NCBI GenBank assembly: GCA_027946365.1
Contig: JAPEUQ010000019.1
Coordinates: 744,001-808,000, forward strand
Source of the DNA: Kalmusia sp. IMI 367209
Taxonomy: Eukaryota; Ascomycota; Dothideomycetes; Pleosporales; Didymosphaeriaceae
DNA: 64,000 nt
Direction: 5' to 3'
The translations under genes were made by a program, and so were the position numbers. Below are positions 44,298 through 54,941 of this stretch, one piece after another; position 1 is the first letter of the stretch; every line of letters begins with the position of its first letter. Under the pieces are notes generated by a model that saw only the letters and a program-made list of their open reading frames with translations, was not told the DNA's origin and ran no database searches.

Positions 44298-46646
44298 TTA
44301 CTTGCCCGCCGCACCATTCTTCGCTTTCTCTCTCGCTTCAGTGTACTTCTCCAACCCTACATGCTCATTTATCCAATCCAAGACTGTCTCATGCCACAAC
44401 AGACTATTCTCCGGCTTCAACACCCAATGATTCTCGTCCGGGAACGTTAGAAGCTGGCTTGGTACACCCTTCACCTGCAGCACATTGAATGCCGCAAGCC
44501 CCCTCGTTCATGGTCAGTCGGTAGTCCTTCTCTGAGTGGATGATCAGATGAGGTGTAGCCCAATTCCCAGCAGAACGAGAGGGATCCCATTGTGTCCATG
44601 CCTCTGGGTCCTCCCAAAGTTTGCTTTTCATGTCGTGGAACGGGAAGTAGAGCTCTTCGGAGGCCATCTGCGCCGTCATGCTGAAGACGCCGTCGTGCGT
44701 GACGAGTGCTTTAAATTGACGGCCGAGCTCATGGCCCTGGATCCAGTTCATCATGTAGCCGCCGTATGAGGCGCCTAATGCAACAGCGCGGTCCGTATCC
44801 ACGTATGAAAGATTGTTCTTGATATACTCAAAGCCTTTCACGAGGTCTTGATATGGAAGACCACCCCATTGACCTTTGATAGCGTCGGTGAAATCTTGTC
44901 CATAGCCAGTGCTGCCTGTCGGGTTTGGAGCAATGACGACGTAGCCCTGCTCCGCAAATACAGCAGGATTCCAACGTGTAGACCAGGAATCTTCCCACGC
45001 GCCTTGAGGACCGCCATGTATGAGATACGCCAGAGGGTATTTCTTGCCTTTCTTGAAATTTGAAGGCTTGACGACCCATGCATGGACGTATGCCTTGTTG
45101 TCAGCCCCTTTAAAGTGAATATCATCGATCTGGTCGCGGTGAAGACCAAAAGTAGAACCACTACGCGTGTTAGAGGAGAGGTATTTCGTGGTACGGCTAG
45201 CTGGAGAATGACTGAGTGGGCGGTCATCGATAGGCAACGAGAAATAGTTTCCATTCGCGTTGACCTCAAGGAATGCATTCGCAGGTAATATCGAGTACAA
45301 ACTGTTGTCTATGAGGCTGGACGAAGAGAGGAACAGTGATCCATCTTCGAGTAGCGACGCGCTTGAGATAGCGCCACCTTTGACGATCAATTTAGGGGTG
45401 CTGATTGACTTGTTGAACGCTGAGGAGGCAGCGAACAGACTGCTTCGACCGGCTTCCTCAGCAGTGAAGAAGATCTGCTGATCTTTGCCCCAGGTAATGG
45501 ACTGAGGGCTACGATCCCAGGAACCTTTACCATCCTCTGTTGCCCAAAGATGCGCGACCCATCCAGGGTTGGTCCAGTCTGGGATGATGAAAACCTGGTT
45601 CTTGTCCGACTCGTATCCGTCTGTCCGCATGGACAGGAAAGCAATAGACTTACCCTCTTCATCCCAAGTTGGACTTGTGCTTGCACCTTCAAAGCCATGT
45701 ATAGGTACCTTGACAATCTTAGGTGAGGCCTCTGTCAGAAGCTCGCTCCAGAAGTCCTTTGCTGTGACTATATAAATGTTGGTCTTCGTGTGCGTAGCGG
45801 GATTGAGATCCGGATCCTTAGCTGTGAAGACGAGTCCATGCTGCGAGATGTCGAAGTTGTTCGTGCCACCGAAAGGATCAATTGGACTCTCGAGCTCCGA
45901 TCCTTTTAGGGCATTCTTCAACTCCGATAGTTTAAATTTTCCTTCGTCTTTCTTGAGCGTGCCGAGGAAGATGGCGTTGCGGTTCTCGGTGACCCAATGA
46001 TCCCAATGGCGAACAAAAAGCGATTTGTACAGACGCCCGGATGAAAGCGGCTTCTTGGCTTCGCTCTCGTTGTACAGCTCGCCGGATGGCGTTGCCTTGC
46101 CTGTGACGGCAACCCCGTATGTGTCATCATCGAGGGATACGAGCTTTACGTTACCAATGGAGCCCTTGACAGTACCAGCATTGTAGCTGCTGAATTGAAG
46201 TCAGCTTGAACACAGCAACAAAAGTATTGCAGTACTAAAACAACCAAAAGACATGATAGATCGAGGGGCCTAAGCATGCAAGAATACGCGATGTTGGCGT
46301 CCAGGCTTCGTCCCAGCAATGCACGCTTGGAACACACATACCTATTTCCAAAGCTCTCCACAGAACCAATCTTGACGCTCGTGCCGTCCTTCCCCTCACT
46401 CAGCAGCAGTACCGTCTCATCGTCCAGCCACTGCGGCTCACTCGCACCTTGATCATCAGTGACAAGGCTCGCCTGCTGACTCTCCACATCTAACACGCGA
46501 ATCTCGGATTTCTTGCTGTGCTCCGCGAAGCTATACGTGGACACACTGTACAGCACTTTGGAGCCATCTGAGTTCGGGATGCCCTCAGAGCGGCGCGGCG
46601 CGCTGAGCAGAACCTCAGGCGTAAACTTTGCGGCCCGAATAGTCAT
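44298..46646 (-). CDS. S9 family serine peptidase (dipeptidyl-peptidase 5-like), one frameshift
   Basis: Exon 1 is 46646-46342 and exon 2 runs from 46186 to 44298, separated by a 155-nt intron. About 730 residues are encoded if one base is discounted. The N-terminal two thirds form a beta-propeller ([12 protein letters not shown], repeated W-D and D-G-S blades). The C-terminal alpha/beta hydrolase has the nucleophile in [11 protein letters not shown], the acid in H-S-E-K-D-Y-R-L, and the His in D-E-N-H-W-V. Between acid and His the G run on the coding strand at 44499-44503 is one base too long. The following frame then gives [15 protein letters not shown], which is exactly what the family needs. 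There is no signal peptide, so the enzyme is probably cytosolic and trims peptides. The coding break is most likely a sequencing indel. Confidence 0.9.
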
Positions 46647-47289
46647 ACTTTCTACCGAAGGTAGTAGAGCGAGCGCGAAGCTATAGATGGAGCGCCTGTG
46701 CTGAGGTTAGTAGAGCTCGTGAGCACCTAATCTCTGGAAAGCGAAATGTACATCTTAATGTAACTTGATAAGAGATACACTACTACTATGTAGGGCGGTG
46801 TGTAGCCTTGAAATCGAGAAAGGCTCACGGCGGACGGCGCGGTGAGTACCAAGGTGGAGAAGGCGGCGAGGAAAGCAGGGAGCGTCGCACGCAGAGCCAG
46901 GCACGAATTGGGCAGGAACAAAGAGGCATAGAGCAAACGGAGCACATACTTACTACTTGTAGCTGGTATGAACAAGTGAATCGAGGTGAAAGAAGGTAAT
47001 TGCAAGGGACGGTGAAGCAGAATGTCGTGATGTGAGTTCAGAAGCTCGAAGCGAGCCAGATCGGCCAGCCCCTCATCCCATCCCTGTCCAGTCACCTACC
47101 CCGCGCACAGATCGTGTCATCACTCCCACTTCGATGGTCAGCTGCAAGCCCCTGGGCTGCACTAAAAGACTCATGCAGGCCCACCATTGCAATAGCCATT
47201 TATTGCATGCAATATATATTTTATCAATTAGAAATTCTTGCAAAAAATCATCGGATGAAACAAGCTGGTCTTCATAAGATTTTGGTCGC
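46647..47289. other. intergenic region
   Basis: Between the S9 peptidase start and the tRNA gene. Open frames on the minus strand (46727-47095) are hydrophobic but have no domain or splice support. A short palindrome, TTGCATGCAA, lies near 47203-47212. Confidence 0.4.
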
Positions 47290-47395
47290 AGACCTGTGGC
47301 GCAGTGGTAGCGCGCCGTTCTTATAAGGCTCGTCAGATCCTTATGACTGCACATCTAGCAATGCGGATGCCGTGGGTTCGAACCCCACCAGGTCT
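47290..47395 (+). tRNA. tRNA-Ile(UAU) with intron
   Basis: The acceptor arm pairs AGACCTG at the start with CAGGTCT at the end. The D arm is GCGC-AGTGGTA-GCGC (A box), and the T arm is GTGGG-TTCGAAC-CCCAC (B box). The anticodon loop reads C-T-TAT-A-A, giving anticodon UAU, which decodes AUA. An intron of about 30 nt follows the anticodon, the usual place for nuclear introns; eukaryotic tRNA-Ile(UAU) genes normally contain one. The anticodon stem can form with a G-U pair and one mismatch, so its exact borders are uncertain. A T-rich tract at about 47402-47410 suits RNA polymerase III termination. Confidence 0.85.
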
Positions 47396-47903
47396 AATAT
47401 CTTTCTTTTTTGGATTTTGGAAAATTTTTGGCTGCTAGGGCTAGCGGTGGGCCATGTGGAACGTGGTGCAGCATCACTCAGTTTAGCTAGCGAGTGGCGG
47501 TGTCTGCTATAGCGTCAAGTCGATAAGCACAAGGCAACACCACCGTAGACCGTTGGCATGCCGAACGTTCTTTTTTGGGGTAGGATTGCGAAGATGCATC
47601 TATCCTGTATGAGAACATGGGTTGATATGTATGACATAATCGATAATTTGCGCTTTATTCATTGCTCTTCAACTCTTTCAATGCTGATACGCTGTCCAAA
47701 CCACAAACGACAATGACGGCTCCTTGAAGATGCTGCGCTCTAGATTTCATGCAAATGCTCGTTCTCCCTTCACTATAACCACGCCAAACTATACTCAAAC
47801 AATACCTAAATGCATATGACTCGCTAAAACCTCCATGCCAGCGCACCAGGCGCCATGTAATGTCACGAAATGCGAAAGAAGTCCTATCCACCAGATGATA
47901 AAG
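47396..47903. other. intergenic, tRNA to small unknown gene
   Basis: About 500 bp with the tRNA terminator and no other supported feature. Confidence 0.4.
47400..47411 (+). terminator. T-tract terminator of the tRNA gene
   Basis: The run tctttctttttt begins five bases after the tRNA end. RNA polymerase III stops at such T runs. Confidence 0.7.
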
Positions 47904-48467
47904 TCACTGAGACTGCCACGCCCCTAGCCCCCCAAATCCCTTCTTCATCTCCTGCTCCTTCTCCTCTTCCCTAGAATTCCTCTCAATTCTATTCGCCAAT
48001 ATTTCAACCTCCCTCTCACACTCCCAACGTGGAGTCTCAGCCCTCCCGATCCCAATAAACCGCGCAAACATCCTCATCTTCACCTTCAGCCTCTCCACGT
48101 CGCTCAACCTGCAATTTTCCGGAAGAGTGGGATCGTTGCTCAGGAATGGGCGATTCCAGTCCATCGTGTATGGATAGGCGAATGTGAGAGATGTGGGCGA
48201 CGGATTCGGATCCGTTTGCGAGTAAAAGGAGGCCATGGTGTCAAGCTCGGGTTCAGTAAGGAGGAAGAGGTGAAGCAAAGTGGGAGGGAAGGAGGAGGGT
48301 GCGTACCCTGAGTTCACGTCTACGATAGGGGCGATTCGAAGGCGCATTTGTGATATTTTATGGGCAAAGTCAGGGTTGCGCTTGGAGAGTGTCATCCCGG
48401 TGTGATGTGTGGGCATAGTCTGCTGTGGCAACGGTGGCGAATTTGTCTGATTGTTGGTGTGCTGCAT
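47904..48467 (-). CDS. hypothetical protein, 187 aa
   Basis: A single exon encodes 187 residues. The N-terminus is polar and Asn/Gln/Pro-rich; an in-frame start at residue 18 (M-P-T-H-H-T-G) is an alternative. The middle has a hydrophobic, ordered-looking part (L-L-H-L-F-L-L-T-E-P-E-L-D-T-M-A-S-F-Y). A conserved-looking block follows (R-L-S-D-V-E-R-L-K-V-K-M-R-M-F-A-R-F-I-G-I), then a Glu/Arg-rich helix and the end G-F-G-G-L-G-A-W. Composition and the amphipathic helix suggest a real gene. I do not recognise a family. No signal peptide or transmembrane helix was seen. Confidence 0.6.
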   Translation of the reverse strand: MQHTNNQTNSPPLPQQTMPTHHTGMTLSKRNPDFAHKISQMRLRIAPIVDVNSGYAPSSFPPTLLHLFLLTEPELDTMASFYSQTDPNPSPTSLTFAYPYTMDWNRPFLSNDPTLPENCRLSDVERLKVKMRMFARFIGIGRAETPRWECEREVEILANRIERNSREEEKEQEMKKGFGGLGAWQSQ

Positions 48468-49064
48468 GTGCGTGCGCTGATGGTTGCTGAATTAGGAGTA
48501 TGCTTGTAAATGCGGCGGAGAATGTAGATGCGATTTAGGTTCGTTTAATTCGTTATCGGTAAGTTTAGAGGTGAGGGTATGGCAGTATCCAAAGCTTAAT
48601 ATATCAGCAGGGTCAAAGGTCGCTTTATGTTTATGAATGGACACAATCAGACAAAGACAGATGATGGAGATCGTATTGTTGGAGAACTTGTTCATTCGTT
48701 GCGGGCTAGACATGCTCTGTGGAAGATGTGAAGGAAGTGAGCCCTTTATCCTGTTGTGACCTGCTCATTCATCGCAATGCCTAATTCATATTATTGTTGA
48801 ATTGCAATCGTAAGTCACGGCAAGAAGCCTTGCCAGTGATGTGCATCTTCCTTGGGCTAGTCTTTAGTGATGCTGGTTTACGTTTGCGTGTTCTTTGGAA
48901 AACATCAGACGATGCTCAACTTGCGGGTCGCGGAATCCAAATTATCTAGTGCAAAAGCGTGGAAGTGCATTTCGTAGAGCTGCGGTCCAGGTGAGATCCT
49001 AGCAGCGATAAAGAGTGCCATGGACGTCGTTTTGTGGAGATGAGTCTGTGATATGCGTGTAGAC
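48468..49064. other. intergenic region
   Basis: About 600 bp without a supported gene, between the start of the small unknown gene and the 3' end of the cysteine-synthase-like gene. Confidence 0.4.
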
Positions 49065-50590
49065 TCACGAAGCCAGAATCTTATCTAGTGAGACATCATT
49101 GTCTGCTCCACCGACATTTTTGTTGGCCCAGAACTTGCTGAGGTGTCTTGCGCCACTACAAACAGTCAGCACAAAGTGTCTAGAAGAGCATGTGTCTTCA
49201 CCTGTCACAGAGCAAAGTCACTATTCGATGACCTGGACCAAGTTGCTTGGCAAGCTTTGCTGCGGCGACGCCTAGAATGTCAGCAAAGAGCATGAAGTCT
49301 ATTGCGAACAACTTACAGTTCACCGCACTACTGCTGCCAACAAAAATCCCGTCATTCTCCACCAACCACCTAGCCATAGCAGAAGCCTGTTCGTCCGTGA
49401 TTCTGATAGCATCATCAATAAGTTCGCGGCCGACCTCAAAGTTGTGTGTGACGCGGTTGATGCCGATGCCTTCTACAATGGTGTCGACCTGATGTCTTCT
49501 CCTTGTTCCCTCTCTCTCCTTAGGATCGAACATGACACCATATTTCACCTTGTTGAACAAGCCACTACCCTGAGGATCAGCGAGGACAACTTTGATAGCC
49601 GGAATTTTTGACTTTAGGAATAGTGCAACGCCAGATATTGTCCCACCGGTACCTGCTCCACTAATGAATGCATCAACGAAGCCGCCCGTTTGCTCGTAAA
49701 TTTCTGGCCCCGTTCCCGTGAAGTGTGCTCGCCAGTTCGCCTCAGTTTCGAATTGATCTGCGAACAAGCCCCGGCCAGGTTTCTCGTCGCTTTCAGTATG
49801 TTCTCGCGCTCTCGTCCGCGCTAAATTCACGAATTGGTTCTGGTCTACGATTGGCGCTGGCCGAACTCTTTCTACTTCTGCGCCGAGCTTCAGTAGGAGA
49901 TCTGACTTTTCGATTGCCATGTCGTTTGGCATGCAGCTTGTTTAATTGTTAGTCTTTTCACAAGACCTGTCACACAGCAGCATACATGTGTGCTTTGTAT
50001 CCACGTGCTCGACATATCGCGGCGAGTGAAATGCCTGTGCTGCCTACGGTGCCCTCGTAGATTGTGTCCCCTGAATGCGGGATGAGCAGCCCCTTTTCTT
50101 CAGCCTAGACAAGTCAGTATGAGGTAACAAGAATACACATTCCTAGGCCTACCATTTGAATGATGCTTAACGCTACTCGATCTTTCGGGCTATTACCAGC
50201 GCCGTTTAGAAACTGCATCAGGCTATAAGCAAAGGAGGTTAATTTAGGAGAAAATGACGTGTCTACCTCTGCTTTTGCGAGGATTTCGCATCCCGTAGCT
50301 TCTGACAGAGACTTGATCTTGATCAATGGGGTGTCGCCAATACATCCTTCAATGCCTTCCTTGATGCTCCCATTCTCTTTTTCTACAGCAACTTCGATGT
50401 CGGCCAAACTTCTCTTCAGAGTGTCTAAGTCATTTATCTTCGAAAACTTGGAAATCACTTTTTGCTGTTGCCTCAATTGATGTCCTAATTCTGTTTCTTG
50501 GTGATGCTGTTGCAACTGTTGCAAGGCTATAGTCACAACTGCGCCTAGAATGAAGGCTCCTGTGATATAGTATTTCGAAGTAGTGTTCAT
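49065..50590 (-). CDS. MCY1: membrane-anchored cysteine-synthase-like PLP enzyme (MCY1/Ygr012w type)
   Basis: Six exons (50590-50267, 50212-50153, 50104-49986, 49936-49317, 49271-49202, 49155-49065) join in phase to 427 residues. The start at 50590 gives M-N-T-T-S-K-Y-Y followed by a single hydrophobic helix (I-T-G-A-F-I-L-G-A-V-V-T-I-A), which matches the yeast Mcy1 protein of the mitochondrial outer membrane. After a Gln-rich coiled segment comes the fold type II PLP domain: I-G-D-T-P-L-I-K-I, the PLP Lys in G-N-S-P-K-D-R, the phosphate-binding loop S-G-A-G-T-G-G-T-I-S-G, and V-G-S-S-S-A-V-N. Family members resemble cysteine synthase and cystathionine beta-synthase; the physiological role in fungi is poorly known. 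The gene is divergent from the MidA-type gene, with only 156 bp between start codons, suggesting shared control of two mitochondrial proteins. Confidence 0.92.
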
Positions 50591-50746
50591 TGTTGCATTG
50601 TAGAGTTGGAGTATGAGCAAGTATGAGAAGGTTGGTGATGAACCGAGCTTGATGTCTTGGCGGTAAACCTTCCCATGGCCACCACGTGCCGTCGCGCGAA
50701 CATCTACCACGTTGGTCCTCCTGCAACCGCCTGTCTTCAGGCCTCA
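50591..50746. promoter_or_regulatory. compact bidirectional promoter
   Basis: Only 156 bp separate the start codons of the MCY1-type and MidA-type genes, so both promoters must lie here and within the leaders. A methionine at 50657 in frame with the plus-strand gene would shorten it further; I prefer the ATG at 50747 because it gives a better presequence. Confidence 0.6.
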
Positions 50747-52366
50747 ATGGACTCCCCTTTGGTCACTCAGCTCTTCCGCCAGCTCTTCTCGCACCGCGCG
50801 TCGCAATGCCTCGTTCGCGGAGCTCGCCCAGCGCTCGCGCAAGCTGCCCGCACTTCACAGACCCAGCACCGAAGGAAAGCTACAAAAGCTGCTACGAGGC
50901 AGGCACCGCGGCACGGTGAGGGTGAGACGAGAAGAGAAAGTAGATGGCAACCCAGGCGCAATGCGTTCCCCCATGAACGGACGGAAGAGTTTGATCGGTA
51001 CCCTACGGTAACGGCAGACATGCTACGGAGTCGCAGAGAGCGGCCGAGAAGGGTCAAGATGCTACTTAGAGACTTCATAGAAGGTAAGGTGATGGCAATT
51101 GGTATCTAAGGAAATTCTAATGGAGATCCAGACAGCTTGTACAACCCGCATTACGGATATTTCTCCAAGCAGGTCGTCATCTTTTCACCCGGCGATCCTT
51201 TCGACTTTCCCTCTCTCCCCTCCGAACATGCCTTCTTCCAGTCCCTCCGCCATCGCTATACTGCCTTCGAAGATGCTCTTGACTTCCAAGAGCCCAACGA
51301 CCTGCGCCAGCTCTGGCACACCCCCACCGAACTCTTCTCGCCATACTATGGCGAAGCTATCGCCCGCTACCTAGTCGAAGATTATAAGTACAACTTCTAT
51401 CCCTACCATGACCTCAACATTTACGAGATGGGTGCTGGAAATGGTACCATGATGTTGAATATTTTGGACTATATCAGGGACTGTCATCCCGAAGTTTATG
51501 AGAGGACAAGATTTAGGATCATTGAGATCAGTAGCCAGCTGGCGGATCTACAGCAGCAAGGGTTAGGGCATAGCGCATATGCGAGAGGACATGCGGATAA
51601 AGTGGAGATTGTGAACAAGTCGATCTTCGACTGGGACCAGTACGTCTCGAGCCCGTGTTACTTCCTCGCGCTGGAAGTCTTCGACAACTTTGCGCATGAT
51701 GCGCTGAAATACGATTACGAAACGGGAGCCCCGTACCAATCGCACGTTGTTGTCGATCCCCGCGGCGAACTTTTTGAATACTATTCACGGACATTGGACC
51801 CTGTCGCGGCGCAGTTTCTCGAGCGGCGGCATGCAGCGTGCAGGTCATATCCGCACCCTTTGTCAGGATCGCGAATTTTGAACAATCTACGGTCTCTACT
51901 GCCATTCCGCGGATCGCTCACCCAGCCGGAATACATCCCCACGCGGTTAATGCAATTCTTCTACATGCTATACCAGAAATTTCCTAACCATAAGCTGATC
52001 AGTAGCGACTTCAACAAACTGAGCGATGGGGTGGAAGGCTTGAATGCACCGGTTGTGCAGACGAGGTACAAGAGGCAGATGATACCCGTCAGCACGCCCC
52101 TGGTGAGTCTACCTCTTTTTGACGGTTGCCATACGCTACTAACATTGAGAATCCAGGTTCACCAAGGCTACTTTGACATCCTCTTCCCTACCGACTTTGA
52201 AGTCATTGAACCCATGTACACTGCCATAACCGGGCGGTTCGCGCGGACATACTCCCATGAAGCATTCATGTCTGGTCGAGCGGACATCGAAGAGACACAG
52301 ACGCGGAACGGAGAGAACCCACTATTGAGCTGGTACAAGAATGCCAGCGTCATGATCACGGTGTAG
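50747..52366 (+). CDS. MidA/NDUFAF7-family SAM-dependent methyltransferase, mitochondrial
   Basis: Three exons (50747-51083, 51132-52102, 52157-52366) give 505 residues. The second intron is 54 nt and has no stop, so an unspliced reading stays open; GTGAGT and ATCCAG borders support splicing. The first 100 residues are Arg/Ser/Ala-rich and nearly lack acids, a good mitochondrial presequence. The MidA/DUF185 domain begins with L-Y-N-P-H-Y-G-Y-F-S and has the SAM motif I-Y-E-M-G-A-G-N-G-T-M-M. It then has F-R-I-I-E-I-S-S-Q-L and L-E-V-F-D-N-F-A-H-D. NDUFAF7, the animal relative, methylates an arginine in a complex I subunit during assembly; the same role here is inferred. The distinct F-D-N (where others have N-E) in the fifth block marks this as the fungal branch, which could have another target. 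Confidence 0.88.
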
Positions 52367-52429
52367 ATAGGGCAGCATATACCCAATCCAAATGTACTAT
52401 ATACAACGTCTGCGCGTTGCGATCCCCCC

Positions 52430-53457
52430 CTACTCAGGCTCTTGATCTTTCCACTTGTCTCTTACAGCACCGACATCAATCTCACATAGTTCAGCTCGCT
52501 CCAGCACTGCTCTCGCCTTCTTCACGACGGGTACATCAATCATCTTCCCGTCTAGCGTCCACGCGCCGCGTCCTCCTCTGCTCGCCTTCTCGTCCGCAAT
52601 GACCACTCTCGCCGCCCAATCTGCCTCTGCCTCGCCTGGCGCAAACGCCCGCTGACATACCTCAATCTGGCTGGGATGTATGCACTGCTTTCCGTTGAAA
52701 CCTAGTCCCTTTCCATTCAGACACTCTTCCTCGAGTGTCTTCAACCCCTCTGGGCCCTTATAAGACGTGCACACCAAATCAATTGTAGAGGGCAGGCCAG
52801 CAGCCCTTGCATGTGTCGCGATAGCCGACCTCGCATACAGAAACTCCGTAAGCGACGGCGTCCTCGTTATACTCATGTCCTTCGCAAAGTCCTCTGCCGC
52901 GAAAACTAATCCACTCAAATACGGGCTTGCCTTGCATATCTCGCCCAAGTTTTGAATCGACTTCGCGCTCTCAATCAGTGCTATTATTGCCACGGGCGGC
53001 TTCACGCCCTCCTTCTGCACGCCGTTTGCAGGATGTCGCTCCGGTAGCATGTGCTGAATCACGTCGGTGACGAAATGTAGGTCTGCGGCGCTCTCGCACT
53101 TGGGCAGCATGATGGCGTCGAGGTGTTCGCCGCGGAGGACTTCGGTCAGGTCGTCGAGGGCGAGGCCTGTGTCGACGCTATTTATGCGGACGCACATCTC
53201 CTTGACAGCGCTGGGCCGTGGCTTGGAGAGGATGGAGCGGAGGTTGTGGCGGGCTTCTGTCTTCATGTGCGGGGCGACGGAGTCTTCGAGGTCGTAGGCG
53301 ATGGTATCGACGTGCATGGCGGACGTCTTCTCGAGCATCTTTTTAGAGGAGCTTGGAACTGCATGCTATCAGCTATGGGGGGGAGAGGGATGGGCGTGGG
53401 AAGGAGAGGTGTACCGTACATGAGCGCCCGGCGGATTATAGATCTAGATGCTGCCAT
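52430..53457 (-). CDS. CitE/CLYBL-like lyase (HpcH/HpaI aldolase superfamily)
   Basis: Two exons (53457-53415, 53358-52430) join to 323 residues; the split codon yields L-M-Y-V-P-S-S-S-K-K-M. The protein is a TIM-barrel lyase. A-Y-D-L-E-D-S-V holds the first metal ligands, M-L-P-K-C-E-S the substrate-binding strand, and F-A-A-E-D-F-A-K-D the second Glu/Asp pair. G-K-Q-C-I-H-P-S-Q-I-E follows near the C-terminus. The short N-terminus (M-A-A-S-R-S-I-I-R-R-A-L) could direct import into mitochondria, where the human relative CLYBL acts as citramalyl-CoA lyase. Citramalyl-CoA, malyl-CoA or similar acyl-CoA esters are the likely substrates. The 3' end lies 63 bp from that of the MidA-type gene. Confidence 0.9.
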
Positions 53458-53722
53458 TGTGAATTCTTTTCAACAACTAAGAAAGTCTACATAGAGTCCA
53501 CGCAAGGAGAGGAGTGCAGAAGAAGCGCAATTGTTGTTCGAATGTCGAAGCTACCTCGGACCCTCTCCCAATGACGCGGGGAAGCTCCAAGCTCCCGCGC
53601 ACCGACCACCCGGAACCGTGACCGCGTCCTCCGCCGACCGAACCCAAACGCCACGTGAAGCATAACGCACCAAGCTTGCATCTCCAGCTTCCCAGCTCCC
53701 CCGCCCAACGCAAAACCTAACA

Positions 53723-54521
53723 ATGGAGACCGCGCAGCAGACGCCCGCGCCGGGCTCGCTGAGCTGGAGACTCAGCAGCCACCCAATCACGCTGCTTACC
53801 TTCCTGTTCTTCCGCATCTGTACGTACAATGCTCCGCAGACAAATCTATACTGGGTTGCTGCTCAGTCCCTCGCGATTCTTCTCTACTGTAAACAGTGTT
53901 GCTGATATTTCTGACCAGCGTCGCTACTCACCTACCTCTTCGGCCTCCGCCTCTTCACCTCCAACTTCGTCCTCATCTTCATCATCACGATTCTGCTGCT
54001 CGCGACCGACTTCTACTACTTGAAGAACATCGCGGGGCGGCGGCTCGTCGGGCTGCGCTGGTGGAACGAAGTCGACACCTCGACGGGCGACTCGAGGTGG
54101 GTGTTCGAGTCTGCAGACCCCGAGGTGCGCGAGGTGAACGCGACGGACAAGCGGTTCTTTTGGATTGCGCTGTATGCGCAGCCCGTGCTATGGGTCGTGC
54201 TCGCGATTGTGGCACTGGTCGGCTTGGAGTTTATTTGGTTAACGCTTGTTGGTGAGTTGGGCCCGGCTGGACCCCTGGGAGACGGAGGGAAGAGGAAGAC
54301 ACGAGGCGGTGGTGTATCTATGGGTCGGATGGAAGTGGAAGCTGACGGTGTGAATAGTTATTGCGCTCGTTCTGACGCTCACGAATGCGTTGGCTTACTC
54401 GCGTTGCGACAAGTTCAGCCATGCTACGGGATTCGCGTCGAACGCCATGTATGGATCTGGGCTGGCGAGGAATCTTGCGAGCGGAATGGTGAGCAATTGG
54501 TTCAGTCGAGGAGGGAGGTAG
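53723..54521 (+). CDS. TVP23: Golgi membrane protein TVP23
   Basis: Three exons (53723-53819, 53919-54251, 54358-54521) join to 197 residues. Four hydrophobic helices are present ([35 protein letters not shown] and [10 protein letters not shown]). Between helices 2 and 3 is the family signature [16 protein letters not shown]. The end, S-N-W-F-S-R-G-G-R, is typical too. TVP23 binds Ypt-interacting proteins and helps vesicle traffic at the late Golgi. Introns are 99 and 106 nt. The 5' end is 265 bp from the start of the divergent CitE-like gene. Confidence 0.93.
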
Positions 54522-54941
54522 AATCTTCAAGGGTGATATTGTACGATCGCAGAGGAGTAGGACGAAGAGAGGTCGAAGCATGTGTACGAATATACTTTGA
54601 AAAGAATACAGGCGCTATTTGGGAAAATCATGGCTGGAGCGACAAGATAGATCTATCGGATACCCAAAGTAATTTGTTCTACCACGAGAGTCGTCTTGTA
54701 TGAGTTCATCTCTTGAACAGGCTAAACCGTATCTATTCCCAATGGCTATTGGGAAGAGAGCTATGGTACTGGATGATAGAAGAGATGAATGTTCCCTGCG
54801 GTTCACACACAACAGCTAACTACTGGTCTCAATCTACACACGTCTACCTATGTACTTTAGCCCGAAATGTATGAACGACATCAAGCCAAGCTCCAGGTCA
54901 TCCATCGATTACTCCTCTGCGCCCTCCTTACACGCATAACC
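54522..54941. other. intergenic between converging genes
   Basis: About 420 bp with the TVP23 and dehydrogenase 3' ends. No coding sequence is supported. Confidence 0.4.
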
